A stretch of DNA of 64,000 nt from contig JAOWBW010000282.1 in NCBI GenBank assembly GCA_026119855.1, positions 372,001 to 436,000 on the forward strand, in the 5' to 3' direction. Source of the DNA: Campanula takesimana. Its lineage: Eukaryota > Streptophyta > Magnoliopsida > Asterales > Campanulaceae. The translations under genes and the position numbers were made by a program. Below the pieces are notes generated by a model. The model was not told the origin of the DNA, searched no databases, and was given only the letters and a program-made list of their open reading frames with translations. Positions 17,070-29,300 of this stretch are shown here, one piece after another. Within the stretch, counting starts at the first letter, position 1. Every line of letters starts with the position of its first letter.

Positions 17070-18712
17070 TCAAATGATGTTAAGTGGATCTTCTTCTTCT
17101 TGTCCATAATTTTCAACCACATGGTCCTCATTGGACTCAAAATCAACTTCATTGTCATTCACTTCATCCTCATCCTCGGAATAAAAATCCTACTCCTCAA
17201 GCTCTCTAACTCCAGAAGCATCAGCATCAACATCAACTTCATCACCCATCTCATCTTCACTTTCACACCCGGGAATAATCCATGCTTGTGCTTTGCTTGC
17301 ATCACTAGCGAGTAACACATCAACATCTTTCTCAAGGCCCTTCTATCGCTTGTTCAACAAACGGGAATTGAATTGGACATAGATTAGATTGTTTAAACTT
17401 GAAACATATAATCTATTCCTTTTCTTAGTATGTACCTATAAACAACAAAATTTCAAAATAAAGATAAAAATAGATAAGCAAGGTATAAATATTTTGTATT
17501 AAGAGTTAACTAATAAAGTAAAAGATAAAAACCAATATTCTAAGTTTCTGACCCCTTCGAATGCACTCCAACATCTTTCACATCCAGATGAGCTAGTTGT
17601 CAATGACAAGATCCTTATAGCAATTCTTTGCAAGTTTGGTGTGCCATAACCATAATGTTTCCACCAAGATGCTGAAATAAAAAATAAATAAAGAATGACT
17701 TTATAATTGTAAAAGAATAATTAGATTTTAATATCATAATTTATAAGCAATTTTATTTACCTGGATCATATTTGTTATCATTCACCTCGTAACCTCTAGC
17801 TGCAATAGGCTTCCCAAAAGCTCCTTGTTGGGCTTTGTACTTTGGTAACTCAACATTCATGACATCATTCATCAAGTCAAAGTTTCCATAACAAATAATC
17901 TCGAGACACTCAATAACTCCATTCGACACATCATGATCTAACTCGATGTTGGGATCCTTATAAAAATAATAGGGATTCAATAGATAAGCCATAAAATGTA
18001 ATGGGGTGTCAAGTCTATCCTTAATCTTCCCGTCCATTATTTCCAAAATAGAGTCATAGTTTTTTGAATAACCATTAAGAGCCATTTTGATTTCATCCTT
18101 CACTAGAAGAATCTCCACATGTAAAAAACCCATTGCTTGCTGGCTTTCTATGCCCATCCACAAGACGAAGCACCCTCACTAATGGTGCAAAAATTGTCAA
18201 GCAAGATGTAACACCATTCCAAAAGTAAATAGACATCACCGTGTTATAACATGCTTATCCTTTCAGACCATTTACACTCATCCCACTTAGAGCTACAAAA
18301 CATTGCCTTTAATTGAACTTTCTTCTCAACCAAGCTTTGCAAACTAAGAAATGAAGAAGCAAATCTAGTGACACCCGGCCTCACTATGTCTCTCCGTTTT
18401 GTATACGACCTCATCATCGCCAAAGTCTTATGATGTGCTTAGATGAAGATGGTCAATGCCTTTGCTTGATCAATAATTTTCTTGAAGAGAGGTAGTTTTG
18501 CAATGCCCTCAAGAACAAGATTAATCGTGTGACTAGCACAAGATGTCCAGAAAATATTTGGCCATTTTAACCTCAATACCTTTGCCGCACCCATATTGTT
18601 TGATGCATTATCCATCACAACTTGAACCACTTTATCAGGGCCAATTTGATTAATGCATTGATCAACATAATTAAAGATCATTTTCACTTGTGTGTGCAAC
18701 ATTTGATGATTC
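17070..18712 (-). pseudogene. hAT transposase, C-terminal half (catalytic and hATC dimerisation regions)
   Basis: Reading leftward from 18712: QIGPDKVVQVVMDNASNNMG (the second acidic catalytic region, VxxDNAxNM), FWTSCASHTINLVLEGI, then, after an in-frame TAA, RRDIVRPGVTRFASSFLSLQ. Then comes DTPLHFMAYLLNPYYFY and, after intron 1 (17672-17760, GT-AG), SWWKHYGYGTPNLQRIAIRI and LTTSSSGCERCWSAFEG, the hATC dimerisation domain. After intron 2 (17436-17552) follows VHTKKRNRLYVSSLNNLIYV, then a strongly acidic tail (SEDEMGDEVDVDADA, QEEED) ending in TGA at 17070-17072. Damage: a one-base insertion near 18680, the TAA near 18440, a frameshift near 18130, and in-frame TAGs in the last exon near 17340 and 17190. 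The gene continues at 20395 beyond an inserted LTR-like unit. Confidence 0.88.
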
Positions 18713-20394
18713 TGTTGGTCCCTTAAGGGGCAACAAGGGTGTGAAAATCGCTAGAGGGGGGGGTGAATAGCGTTTTAAAATTCTTTTCAAACCCTTTTGC
18801 AATTCAATGGCAGATGCGCACAACTCTTATTTTGGCTAAGTATAGCGCGCAGCAAGAGTGTGAAATGCACAGCGGAATATTTAAAGCAGCTCTGCGCAGG
18901 GTATACTGCGCAGAGATAAAAACGCACGCTCTAAGTATGAGGTTAAAGAGTGGCGCAAAATGGGATTCTAAGGCAAATGAGCAATAACAATTATGGCATC
19001 AAAGAGTGGCAATCTGAAAGATCAAACAAAGCAGTTCATAAAAGGTTAAGCAGGGAATATGCAATAAGTAATGAACACGCTATTTGGAGAGGTTCGATCG
19101 AAGAAAGATCTACATCCTCTACCAAGATGGTTAGTCTTGGATTTCTAATGGAGATCTTATTATATGAGAGAGTATTACAAATTACAACATTTGAGCTCAA
19201 TACTAACTCAAGATCTATTATCTATGAAGAACGAATCCTAGACTAAACCGGTGTATCTCAAGAAGTTAAATCCAAATGATCAAAGCTTCAAGAGGTGTGT
19301 GTGTGACAGAAATTCTGGGCTCTATGAATATGAAAGATGAAGAGCACCAAGAATTCTGGTGATATAGGCTTTGTGATATGAGCAGGAGTTTTGAAGGTTT
19401 GAAGATCTTGAAGGCTGTTCTAAAGAATCTGGAAATACTATGCAGCAGTCTTCAGATCTTCAGAGTTTCTCAGTGAAGCATGAAACTCGAGCTCTGAAGT
19501 ATAATGGCCAACAAGAGGAGCTTGATCAAAGAAGATGATCAAGGGCCGATGAAAAGGGCTAAATCACAAGGCAGCTTCAAAGGCAGCTTAAAAATGAAGA
19601 TGAGCAGGCTTTTTATAGCTGAGAGCTTGAATATAGCCGTTGGAGCTCTGAGCAAAGACAATGAGCTGGCACAACATGATTGGTGCGCAGGTGTCCTTTA
19701 TAGCCGTTGGGGCTCTGATCAAAGATGATGACCTGGCACAATATGATTGGTGCGCAGGTGATTTAGAGCCGTTGGAGACTGAGCATGAAGACCAAATTCA
19801 AAAGCTTCTTCTAGAAGGTTGACAGCTGTCTTCACTTGAGATATTATGTTTGAGCGCATCTCCACCGTTGGCTATGCTGAGTGTGCAGGATTTATCGTTT
19901 GTGCACACCTCAGCTTTTTAATAAACGTGCATCTTCTAAGCGTTTTCCAAACTTTCTAGAATGTGAGATCAGGAGATGAGGAACTTGACCAAGGTTGTGT
20001 CCGCGCACAAAAGGCATGCGCATTGCCGGCGCGCATGGATTCAGCGCATGAGCAGCATGCGCACCATGCTTGGTCACAAAAAGATCTCTTTGGAGTTTAG
20101 GAAATAAGATCTTAAAAACTGAGCAGGGTCAAGGGCTGCGTAAGATATCTATGCGCAGTGGTGACCTGCGCAGAGAACATCCTGCGCAGTGAAACGAATC
20201 CTGCTTAGGAAATCTTCGATTTTTAAAGCTTCAAGTCCTATAATCTAAGCCTCTACTATAAAAAGGATTTAGCTAAAAATTGAAGTTATAAACTTCTTTA
20301 CATGAGGTCCTAAAGTCCATAAAAATACTCATAGGTGATGGTATCAATCAATTCTAACAAATGTAGGAGGGTTAAGTGATAAGCATACCCAACA
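18713..20394. mobile_element. Solo-LTR-like insertion with 5-bp duplication
   Basis: Starts TGTTGGTCCC and ends ACCCAACA (TG...CA), flanked by GATTC at 18708-18712 and 20395-20399. The duplication splits the hAT transposase after SSKES; removal rejoins homologous transposase sequence. 1682 bp without coding capacity. The region CTAGAGGGGGGGTGAATAGC just inside the left end resembles LTR sequence of large copia elements (SIRE/Maximus type) as I remember it; that assignment is tentative. It contains TGCGCA-rich GC clusters at 18830-18925 and 19995-20190. Confidence 0.8.
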
Positions 20395-20977
20395 GATTCT
20401 TTTGAAGAGACAAAGATTGTACCTGACTTAGAGTTGACACACAAGTTTATGATGCTTCTTCTCTTTCTATCACTCCAAGCATCGGTCATTAAAGAGAAAC
20501 CACTCATTTCCCATTCTGATTCATTTGGCTTCACTTTCTTTCTAGTTCTTTCAACCGCATGTTTCAATAAAGGCTCTCTTAATTCATATTGGCTCGGAGG
20601 TTTCCACTTTGGTCCAAATTGACCAAGTGCCTCTGTAAAAAGCCAAAAGCTATCTAGGTCACAAGTGTTGAAAGGTATGCCAGCTTCATAAACCCAATCA
20701 GCAAAATAATTTTTCACACTCTGTGATCTCTCTTTCCAAAGTGCATCTTGAATGTTTTGCTCTCTCGATGTCTTCGCCACATTCAAGGAAGCTTGAGGAT
20801 TTATTTCTGAGGCAAATTTGTCCATTGGACCAAAAGAATGGGGTGGTTTTGAGCCTAAAGATTCTCTCAGTTCATCTTCATTTTCTAACCCCATGATATC
20901 AACATTGTTCGCCAATTCATCTCGATGACTTGAGATATTCATTTTCTTGGTTTTAGCTTCGTTAATGGAATTCAAAC
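20395..20977 (-). pseudogene. hAT transposase, DUF659 region
   Basis: Leftward from 20977: LNSINEAKTKKMNISSHRDE, then LWKERSQSVKNYFADWVYEA, GIPFNTCDLDSFW, and SGFSLMTDAWSDRKRRSIIN followed by LCVNSKSGTIFVSSKES. This is the DUF659 domain with the first catalytic Asp region (TDAWSD). Uninterrupted by stops over this piece. Its 5' continuation lies across the 20978-24705 insertion, in frame once one copy of the CAAAC duplication is removed; its 3' continuation lies across 18713-20394. Confidence 0.9.
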
Positions 20978-23900
20978 TGTAACGACCCCAAAACCACCCT
21001 AATTTCCTAATCTTAAAATGGACATTTTGTGTGCATTTTATGTGTTAGATAATATTTTCTTGACTTGCATATATTATTTGAGTATATGTGATAGTTAAAG
21101 TATTACTTTTAACTTGTTAGCTTAATAAGTTAAGAAAGTAATTTATTAAAGTTGAAACCTTAGGGGCCTTGGTGAAAAATTGAGTTAAGGGGTTTAGTTG
21201 TGCATAATGGAACTAGGAGGGGGCTAAGTGAAAATTATAAAAATCAATTCACTCTTATCTTACCCATCTCTCTCTGCGTTTGCATTCACACTCAAACATA
21301 TTAACTTTCCTAAAAAATTGCTCTCTCTGATCCATGGAAAGAAAAGGTAAAGTTCTTTTAATTGATTTTCTTTCTTTTAATTTACTACTCCATTTTAAAA
21401 TCTAATTACACCAAAATGTTCAGGGTGTTGAGTAGAGTATTCCTACCCGATCAAATATTATTTTCTCGATACTTTTCCGGAAATAGGTAAGTTACTAATC
21501 CACCTTTAAATATTAAAATGGTCATGTTGGGTTTCCAAGTAACATGCGCAGCGGAATATAGCAATTAAAATTTTAAGAAAACCCAAAGCCATGGATCCGT
21601 TCATATGATTAAATCAAATACAACATAATGAATAGAGGAATAACTAACCCTTGATGGCTATGAACTTTTCTCTTTGGTCTTGGTGGAGAAACTTGAAGAC
21701 TTGATCACGATCACAAAGCTTGAACACGAACTTTGAAGATGATGATTTTCACCCTCTAGCGGTATCCACACTTCGAACGAATATCAAATGAGCTTCTTTG
21801 ATCTTGGTTGCTAGACCAATATTATGAAACACACTTTCACAATATAATAAAGAACTATACGGAATTTATTTGTGAATTATTTTGTTCCTCAATCAATGAT
21901 ATCTTAGAACAAAAAAAATCTATCTCTCAAACTCTTTGAGACTCACAAAAGTACTAGTAAATATGGTCTGACCGAATTGGGGTTTTTATACACAATTAAG
22001 ACATATTCCAAATAGGTAACTTGTGCCAAAAACCTTTCCTAATCGAATTAGGAATTTTCCTATCGGCAGCACCAGGCGCCCGCCTGCAAAGGACCAGGCG
22101 CCCGCTTGAATGACCAGAAGGTCCGGGCCACTTAGAAATCATTCAGGCGCCCGTCTGATTCAACCCAAGCGCCCGCTTGGTTGACCAGGAAGCCCAAAAT
22201 AATTCCAGAAATTCCCTTGAGGTCCTTCGACCCTAAATTCCAATATAGTCCTCTTATTTAAGATTCGTTCTATTGTGTGTGACCCTCTAGGATTATACTA
22301 AGTTGGTAATGGGCTCAAACATGATCCCATAAGATATGATTAGGTTCTAGAAAACTGTCATACCTACCCAAATAGTATAACTAGATACAAGTTCGCATTC
22401 CTTTAGAATATGTCACAATCCCTTTGTCCACGATGTCATTGAACACAAGTCATTGTCAAACAGTCAACTTGTTTTGTTCAATACTTTCTCGATTCCGAAT
22501 ATTTTGATAATTCAAATGCTATTGATCCAATCAATCCATTTGAGTCCGGCCGAACATTTCATCAACATCATTCCTTCGAGGGGCCCAAGCTTGACATCTC
22601 TCCGTGGAGGGACAAATCCATTTAGCTTATTATTCTTCCCAACGGGAATCCGATTATGCCAATCATACCCTTTATAACTACTCGATTAAAAGTAGCGTTT
22701 GAATATGTCAAACATAATGTTCATCAAGTGGAAGACTATAATAACTTCATGTCTAAGGATTCAAATGACATAACTAATATGAGATATATGTACGACATAG
22801 ACCATGACATAAATCTCATACAGCTGGTCATGTCCAGTACTTTGTTCCAAACAAGTACCCATAAATCTAACATGATCATCCCATGATCATTTAGCCTTTA
22901 TACTAGTGCTTAATAAGTACTAGGGATGGGGATTATTATAAGTAAACATGAACAACAATAATAATCAAAACATCTCTTTTATTGATATGAAATAAATGAT
23001 AACAATTACAACGTTTATTAAACGTGCATAGGGCACCACTACCAACAGGTCATATATGTGATGTATGAACTTTTGTTGTATTATTTGTTAAGAAACTTGA
23101 ACAGATATTAAAGTTGATGATGATGTTGTAAAGAAGCTAGTTTAATGTTGTGTAACTCAGTTGTATTGAGTTATATTTGGTAAGATAGAAGTTGGGTAGT
23201 ACTTTTGGGATGGTGAAACGAAGGGAGTATAATTTTAGCAGTTTTGGCCCGTCGAGTGAAGTGGGCGGCCGCCCAAAATGGGCGTGCGGCCGCATATTTA
23301 TCTGAAAGAATTTGGTCATGGGCAGGGGAGTTTTGGGCGGCCGCACAGGTAGGTGTGGGCGACCGCCCAGTATGCTGAAAAAGATGAGATGTTCCATTGT
23401 AATTGAAGTAGAGTTCAATCTAAGTCTCGGTCTTAGGTGATATCCTAGGGTACCTAGAGGGTTATTGTGGAACACCAAAGTGGTAGAATTGGTCCGTTTG
23501 TGATCGAGTTTGGAATGATGTAACCGTTTAGGTTCATTTTGGGTGTTGTACATCTTTATAATGCTTTCGTGGGATTTCTTACTTTGAAATACCTTGTGTG
23601 AGAAATGGGTTTAACAAACTTGTTTGTTGAGGATCGTGTTCAAGTGTTTGCAAGCATATGTTGTGACTTTATTTCATGATGGTTGTGAACTTTTTATGAG
23701 TGCTTCTTTCGTGTCCATCTTGTGATGTGTTTGGCTTGGTTCCCTACTTTGGAATCATTGCCCCCGGTTGTTGTTTAAGCAAGTATTCATTACAATGCTT
23801 TGTTTGAAAGTCCAGCTGATTTTATGTTATCGAGTCAGGCAGTGGAAGGGATTATCGTGGCACATGAGCCAAGTTCACAATAAGGTCTTCCACTGGTACC

Positions 23901-24705
23901 TTTTTTCCCCAGTACAGATTGTCCTTGGGTGGGATGAACTAGCTCCCTTGTGTGAGCATTTGGGTTATGACTTTGTGTCATATTCCCCCCGTTGTTACTT
24001 TGGTTCTTATGGTTATGGTTTGGTTTTCGGGATCCCGGCTTCAGCTATTTATGCTACTCAGCTGGTTTTCTCAGACGGTATTCTCAGATGGTTATGTTCT
24101 TTCGGTAAACCTTGGCTTGGTATCCACTTATGAGTGTTTATTTCCGCATTTGGTGTTGTTTGATGAGTTAGATTTGCCTCTCCTATTATATGCTATGTGA
24201 TTGCTATGATACTGTTCTTTATGATTATCATTTTAGCATGAAACGTAGTTGCATTCTTAGTAGCTTACTGAGATTTATTCTCACCCCATTCCTTGTTTAT
24301 TTGTTTTCCTTAGATAAAGGCGAGTCCAGGGGATAGGACACTTGGCACGGGAGGACGTTGAGGTGGTAAGAGTTGGGATTTGTTTTGTAAAGGCTACATT
24401 ACATAGATGTATAACCTTTTGGGTAGAGTTTCCGTGACTTCATCATCTTGTAACACCTATATTTTGGATAATGGTGTATGTACATTTGTATAGAAGTTTG
24501 TAAGCCTTCGGGCTAAGTACTTTCATTGTGAAAGTTGTTTGTAAAGTTTGTTTGAAAGTTAAAAGGAAGTCTTTGAACTTCAAGTGTTGATTTTGTTAAA
24601 CTTTATGAAAGTATATTTCTAAAAATTTTCAAAAGTGTTTTATGACGTCTTCCTATCGTGTCTCGAGCGTGGGGCCAAGTAGGACCACGGGTCTGGGGCG
24701 CGACA
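20978..24705. mobile_element. Gypsy-type solo LTR (Tekay/Del-like) with nested copia solo LTR
   Basis: Starts TGTAACGACCCCAAAACC and ends GGTCTGGGGCGCGACA, flanked by CAAAC at 20973-20977 and 24706-24710. The TGTAACGACCCC...GCGACA termini and net length of about 2.2 kb fit the long LTRs of chromovirus gypsy elements (Tekay/Del), but no internal gypsy domain is present, hence solo LTR. A copia solo LTR (21525-23047) sits inside it. It contains GGGCGGCCGCCC-type palindromes at 23262-23372. It interrupts the hAT transposase between SKCL and NSINEAK. Confidence 0.8.
21525..23047 (-). repeat. Copia-1 family solo LTR (copy A)
   Basis: On the plus strand TGTTGGGTTTCCAAGT ... CACTACCAACA, 1523 bp, flanked by GGTCA at 21520-21524 and 23048-23052, the hallmark of a solo LTR formed by LTR-LTR recombination. 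Only four substitutions separate it by eye from the complete LTR at 31905-33427 (at 22124, 22356, 22384 and 22695), whereas that LTR differs at about 17 sites from its own partner at 25214-26333. It carries a GC-rich GCGCCCGC cluster at about 22070-22180. Confidence 0.92.
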
Positions 24706-24710
24706 CAAAC

Positions 24711-24978
24711 ACTTAGATTTAGCATCCGGAGAAGCTAAGTGACAAGGTTTAACATTCCCTTTCAAGTTTTCAATATGCTCTTTAAGTCTATAAACACCTC
24801 CCGACATAATCTTTCCACAAAACTTGCACTTGATTTTATCTAAGTTGGATGCATCAACTAACATCCCATATTCCGAACCAACATCATTAGATTTTCGTTT
24901 AGTTGTTACCTCGCTTTGAGTCTCCGATGAAGGTCGAGACTGACTTGGAAGACTAGCCGATGCGCACGAAGATGCCAT
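24711..24978 (-). pseudogene. hAT transposase 5' exon, BED zinc finger (copy 1)
   Basis: Starts at ATG 24976-24978: MASSCASASLPSQSRPSSET, then a BED-type finger CKFCGKIMSGGVYRLKEHIE with GNVKPC. Removal of the insertion at 20978-24705 joins SKCL directly and in frame to NSINEAK of the DUF659 piece. The identical finger is duplicated at 35091-35358. This copy lacks a complete upstream region because copia LTR sequence begins at about 25196. Confidence 0.88.
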
Positions 24979-25189
24979 AGTGATATAGCTAAAAAAACAA
25001 AGAAAGAAAAAAAGATAATGGAGATTAGGAATATCATGTACAAATGCAATATGTAAATCATAAATCGTTACAAAATATACTATACATCGTTGTTTTCATT
25101 ACACAAAGAAAGTTGTGAAGTTCATAAATTCTGTTTGTATAGCAAATTAGCAATTATCATTACAAGTTTAAATTAGAAAAGGGTTTCAA

Positions 25190-25215
25190 ATATGGAATAG
25201 GTAACTTGTGCCAAA
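25190..25215. other. Duplication junction with templated patchwork
   Basis: Left of here the sequence follows the hAT upstream DNA (TTTCAAATATGGAATAGGTA, shared with 35560-35580). It then reads AACTTGTGCCAAAA, which occurs about 100 bp further inside the copia LTR (25304-25318). It then jumps back to CTCTTTGAGACTCAC, an LTR position about 90 bp earlier than that segment. The shared AATAGGTA is a microhomology. Two jumps within about 25 bp are typical of template switching, although an assembly join cannot be excluded. Confidence 0.75.
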
Positions 25216-26333
25216 AGCTCTTTGAGACTCACAAAAGTACTAGTAAATATGGTATGGCCGAATTGGGGTTTTTATACACAATTAAGACCTATTCCAAATA
25301 GGTAACTTGTGCCAAAAACCTTTCCTAATCGAATTAGGAATTTTCCTGTCGGCAGCACCAGGCGCCCGCCTGCAAAGGACCAGGCGCCCGCTTGAATGAC
25401 CAGAAGGTCCGGGCCATTTAGAAATCATTCAGGCGCCCGCCTGGTTCAACCCAAGCGCCTGCTTGGTTGACCAGGAAGCCCAGAATAATTCCAGAAATTC
25501 CCTTGAGGTCCTTCGACCCTAAATTCCAATATAGTCCTCTTATTTAAGATTCGTTCTATTGTGTGTGACCCTCTAGGATTATACTAAGTTGGCAATGGGC
25601 TCAAACATGATCCCATAAGATATGATTAGGTTCTAGCAAACCGTCATACCTACCCAAATAGTATAACTAGATACAAGTTCGCATTCCTTTAGAATATGTC
25701 ACAATCCCTTTGTCCACGATGTCATTGAACACAAGTCATGGTCAAACAGTCAACTTGTTTTGTTCAATACTTTCTCGATTCCGAATATGTTGATAATTCA
25801 AATGCTATTGATCCAATCAATCCATTTGAGTCCGGCCGAACATTTCATCAACATCATTCCTTCGAGGGGCCCAAGCTTGACATCTCTTCGTGGAGGGACA
25901 AATCCATTTAGCTTATTATTCTTCCCAACGGGAATCCGATTATGCCAATCATACCCTTTATAACTACTCGGTTAAAAGTAGCGTTTGAATATGTCAAACA
26001 TAATGTTCATCAAGTGGAAGACTATAATAACTTCATGTCTAAGGATTCAAATGACATAACTAATATGAGATATATGTACGACATAGACCATGACATAAAT
26101 CTCATACAGCGGGTCATGTCTAGTACTTTGTTCCAAACAAGTACCCATAAATCTAACATGATCATCCCATGATCATTTAGCCTTTATACTAGTGCTTAAT
26201 ATGTACTAGGGACGGGGATTATTATAAGTAAACATGAACAACAATAATAATCAAAACATCTCTTTTATTGATATGAAATAAATGATAACAATTACAACGT
26301 TTATTAAACGTGCCTAGGGCACCACTACCAACA
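25196..26333 (-). repeat. Copia-1 3' LTR (copy B), truncated
   Basis: Ends ... CACTACCAACA at 26333 against the polypurine tract. It lacks about the first 410 bp of the family LTR as read on the plus strand. It differs from copies A and C at about 1.5 % of sites by eye, so B and C behave as a normal LTR pair while A is nearly identical to C. GCGCCCGC cluster at about 25358-25470. Confidence 0.9.
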
Positions 26334-26345
26334 ATCTCCCACTTG
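26334..26345 (-). promoter_or_regulatory. Copia-1 polypurine tract
   Basis: On the minus strand AAGTGGGAGAT immediately precedes the 3' LTR start TGTTGG. This is the usual plus-strand priming site of copia elements. Confidence 0.85.
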
Positions 26346-26347
26346 CT

Positions 26348-29300
26348 CTAGGCCCAATCTCCCATGTATCTAATACCCATGGACCTAACATGACCATCAT
26401 GTTTAGCTTGTGGAAGTCCCTTTGTTAGCGGGTCCGCAACATTGTCATCAGTAGGTACTCTGCATATATTTACGTCTCCCCTATCAACGATCTCTCGAAT
26501 GATATGAAAACGCCTAAGTATGTGTTTGGATTTTTGATGTGCTCTTGGTTCCTTTGCTTGAGCAATAGCACCATTATTATCGCAATAAAGGTCTATTGGA
26601 TTAGCAATACTAGGAACCACTTCAAGTTCAGTTATGAACTTCTTAATCCAAACAGCTTCCTTTGCAGCATCCGATGCAGCAATATACTCAGCTTCTGTTA
26701 TAGAATCAGCGGTTGTACTTTGCTTGGAACTCTTCCAGCTTACAGCTCCACCATTTAACATAAACACAAAACCCGATTGCGATCGGCTACTTTGTCGGTT
26801 TGGAAGCTTGCATTCGTGTAAGCCTTTACAACGAGATCATCTTCCATTCCTCCATAGACCAAAAACGAGTCTTTAGTTCTTCTCAAGTACTTAAGAATCG
26901 CTTTTACAGCTATCCAGTGATTTTCGCCAGGGTCGGATTGGTATCTACTTGTCATGCTCAAAGCATAAGATACATCCGGCCTAGTACAAATCATGGCATA
27001 CATGATGGACCCAATTGCCGAAGCATATGGAACATCATTCATTTTCTCACGCTCATCATTTGTCTTAGGACATTGAGTCTTGCTTAGAGAAACTCCATGT
27101 AACACGGGCAAGGTACCTCTCTTAGAATTTTCCATACGGAATCTTCTAATGACCTTGTCAATGTATGTACTTTGGCTTAAACCAAGTAGCCTCCTTGATC
27201 TATCTCTATAGATCTTAATGCCAAGTATATATGCGGCTTCACCCATATCTTTCATTGCAAAACACTTTCCTAACCAAGTCTTCACAGACTGAAGTGTAGA
27301 AATGTCGTTTCCAATGAGCAATATGTCATCCACATATAAAATAAGGAATAGCACTATGCTCCCACTAATATTCTTGTATACACAAGGCTCATCTTCGTTC
27401 TTGATGAATCCAAACTCTTTGACTGATTCATCAAAACGGAGATTCCAACTCTTAGAAGCTTGCTTCAATCCATAGATGGATCTCTGCAATTTGCGTACTT
27501 TAGAATCTTGTTCAAAACCTTCTGGTTGTGTCATATACACATCCTCTTGTAGTTTTCCATTCAGGAAAGCGGTTTTGACGTCCATCTGCCATATTTCATA
27601 GTCATGATATGTGGCAATGGCAAGCAAAATTCTTATAGACTTGATCATTGCTACGGGTGAAAAGGTCTCATCATAGTCAATACCATGAACTTGCCTATAA
27701 CCTTTCGCTACAAGCCTAGCTTTGTAAGTATGCACCTTCCCATCCATGTCAGTCTTCTTCTTGAAGACCCATTTGCATCCTATGGTTTTTACACCTTCGG
27801 GTGCATCAATCAAATTCCAAACTTGATTGTCTTGCATGGATTGCAATTCGGATTCCATGGCTCCAAGCCACTTATCCGAATCAGGAAAAGACATCGCCTC
27901 TTGGTAGGTTGATGGTTCATCATTCTCAATGATTTCTACCTCATTAATATCCGTTACGAGAAATCCATATCTCTCGGGCTCGGATCGTAATCTACTAGAT
28001 CTGCGAGTTGCTTGTGTATTTTGAACAGGTTCCACAACTCCTTGTGGTTCTTGTTCTTGTTCCACTATTGGTTCAATGTTATTTTCTGGGTCTCGAATTT
28101 CTTCAAGATTTATTTTACTCCCACTGATTTCTTTGGAGAGAAACTCTTTCTCTAGAAAGACACCAGTTCGGGCAACAAACACTTTGTTGTCCTCACGGTT
28201 GTAAAAGTAATATCCTCTAGTTTCCTTAGGATATCCCACGAAAATACATTTATCAGATTTGTGTGCAAGTTTGTCTGAGACAAGTCTTTTGACAAAATCT
28301 TCGCAACCCCAAATCTTCATGAAAGATAGACAAGGCTTCTTTCCGCTCCATAGCTCATATGGAGTCTTTTGAACCGATTTAGTTGGAACACGATTTAGTG
28401 TGAAAGAAGCGGTTTCTAGGGCGTAACCCCAAAAGGATATTGGAAGATCAACTTGACTCATCATTGATCGAACCATGTCTAACAAAGTCTGATTCCTCCT
28501 CTTGGACACACCATTCCATTGTGGTGTTCCAGGTGGAGTCAATTGTGAAACTATTCCACAATTCTTTAGATGATCATCAAATTCTTGACTTAAGTATTCA
28601 CCACCTCGATCTGATCGAAGTGCCTTTATACTTTTGCCAAGTTGTTTTTCTACTTCATTTTGAAATATTCTAAATATCTCTAATGCTTCACTTTTATGTT
28701 TCATTAGGTAAACATACCCAAATCTACTATAATCATCAGTGAAGGTTATGAAGTATTGAAATCCTCCCCTAGCATTGCTACTTAATGGTCCGCATACATC
28801 GGAATGTTTCAACCCCAATAAGTCGCTTGCCCTTTCACCCAACTTGGTAAAAGGTGTCTTAGTCATTTTTCCAAGAAGACACGACTCACAAGTGTCATAT
28901 GACTCGAGGTCACATGAACCTAAAAGTCCGTCCCCATGGAGTTTTGATATATGCTTCTCATTAATATGACCAAGACGGCAATGCCATAAATAGGTATGAT
29001 TTACATCATTAGGTTTAGATTTCTTATTTACATGATAGACATTGTTATTATTTTCATTCTTGACATCCAAGATATAAAGGCCATTAAATGAATTAGCAAT
29101 ACCATAAAGCACATCATTTAAATAAATAGAAAATTTCTTATTCTCAATAAGAAACTTAAAACCTTCATTATCCAAACAAGAAATTGAAATAATATTTCTG
29201 CTTAAATCCGGAACATAATAACAATTGTTCAAAACAAGAATTAATCCGGAAGGTAAAGTGACTTCATAAGTCCCTACGGCTAATGCAGCAACTCTTGCTC

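Larger units (their letters stand above)
21525..25198. repeat. Left copy of a 3.67-kb segmental duplication
   Basis: This stretch equals 31905-35578 with a constant offset of 10,380 bp. By eye there are six substitutions in all (the four in the LTR plus 23399 and 23591) and no indels, about 99.8 % identity. It contains the copia LTR, the right part of the gypsy-type LTR, the first exon portion of the hAT transposase and 220 bp of its upstream DNA. The right edge is a patchwork junction at about 25190-25215. Confidence 0.93.

Noticed and set aside
18763..19728. Forward open frames (74-98 codons) between hAT exons
   Set aside because: They lie in an inserted LTR-like unit with TG...CA ends and a GATTC duplication, and have no domain similarity.
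22453..22886. Repeated small frames found in five copies (22.5, 25.8, 32.8, 46.7 and 53.8 kb)
   Set aside because: They lie inside copia LTR copies A to E; the recurrence reflects LTR copies and the frames do not resemble proteins.
23137..24200. Conserved open frames (138, 121 and 82 codons) present twice in the window
   Set aside because: Their conservation is due to the 99.8 % duplication of gypsy-type LTR sequence; they show no domain and lie in overlapping frames on both strands.
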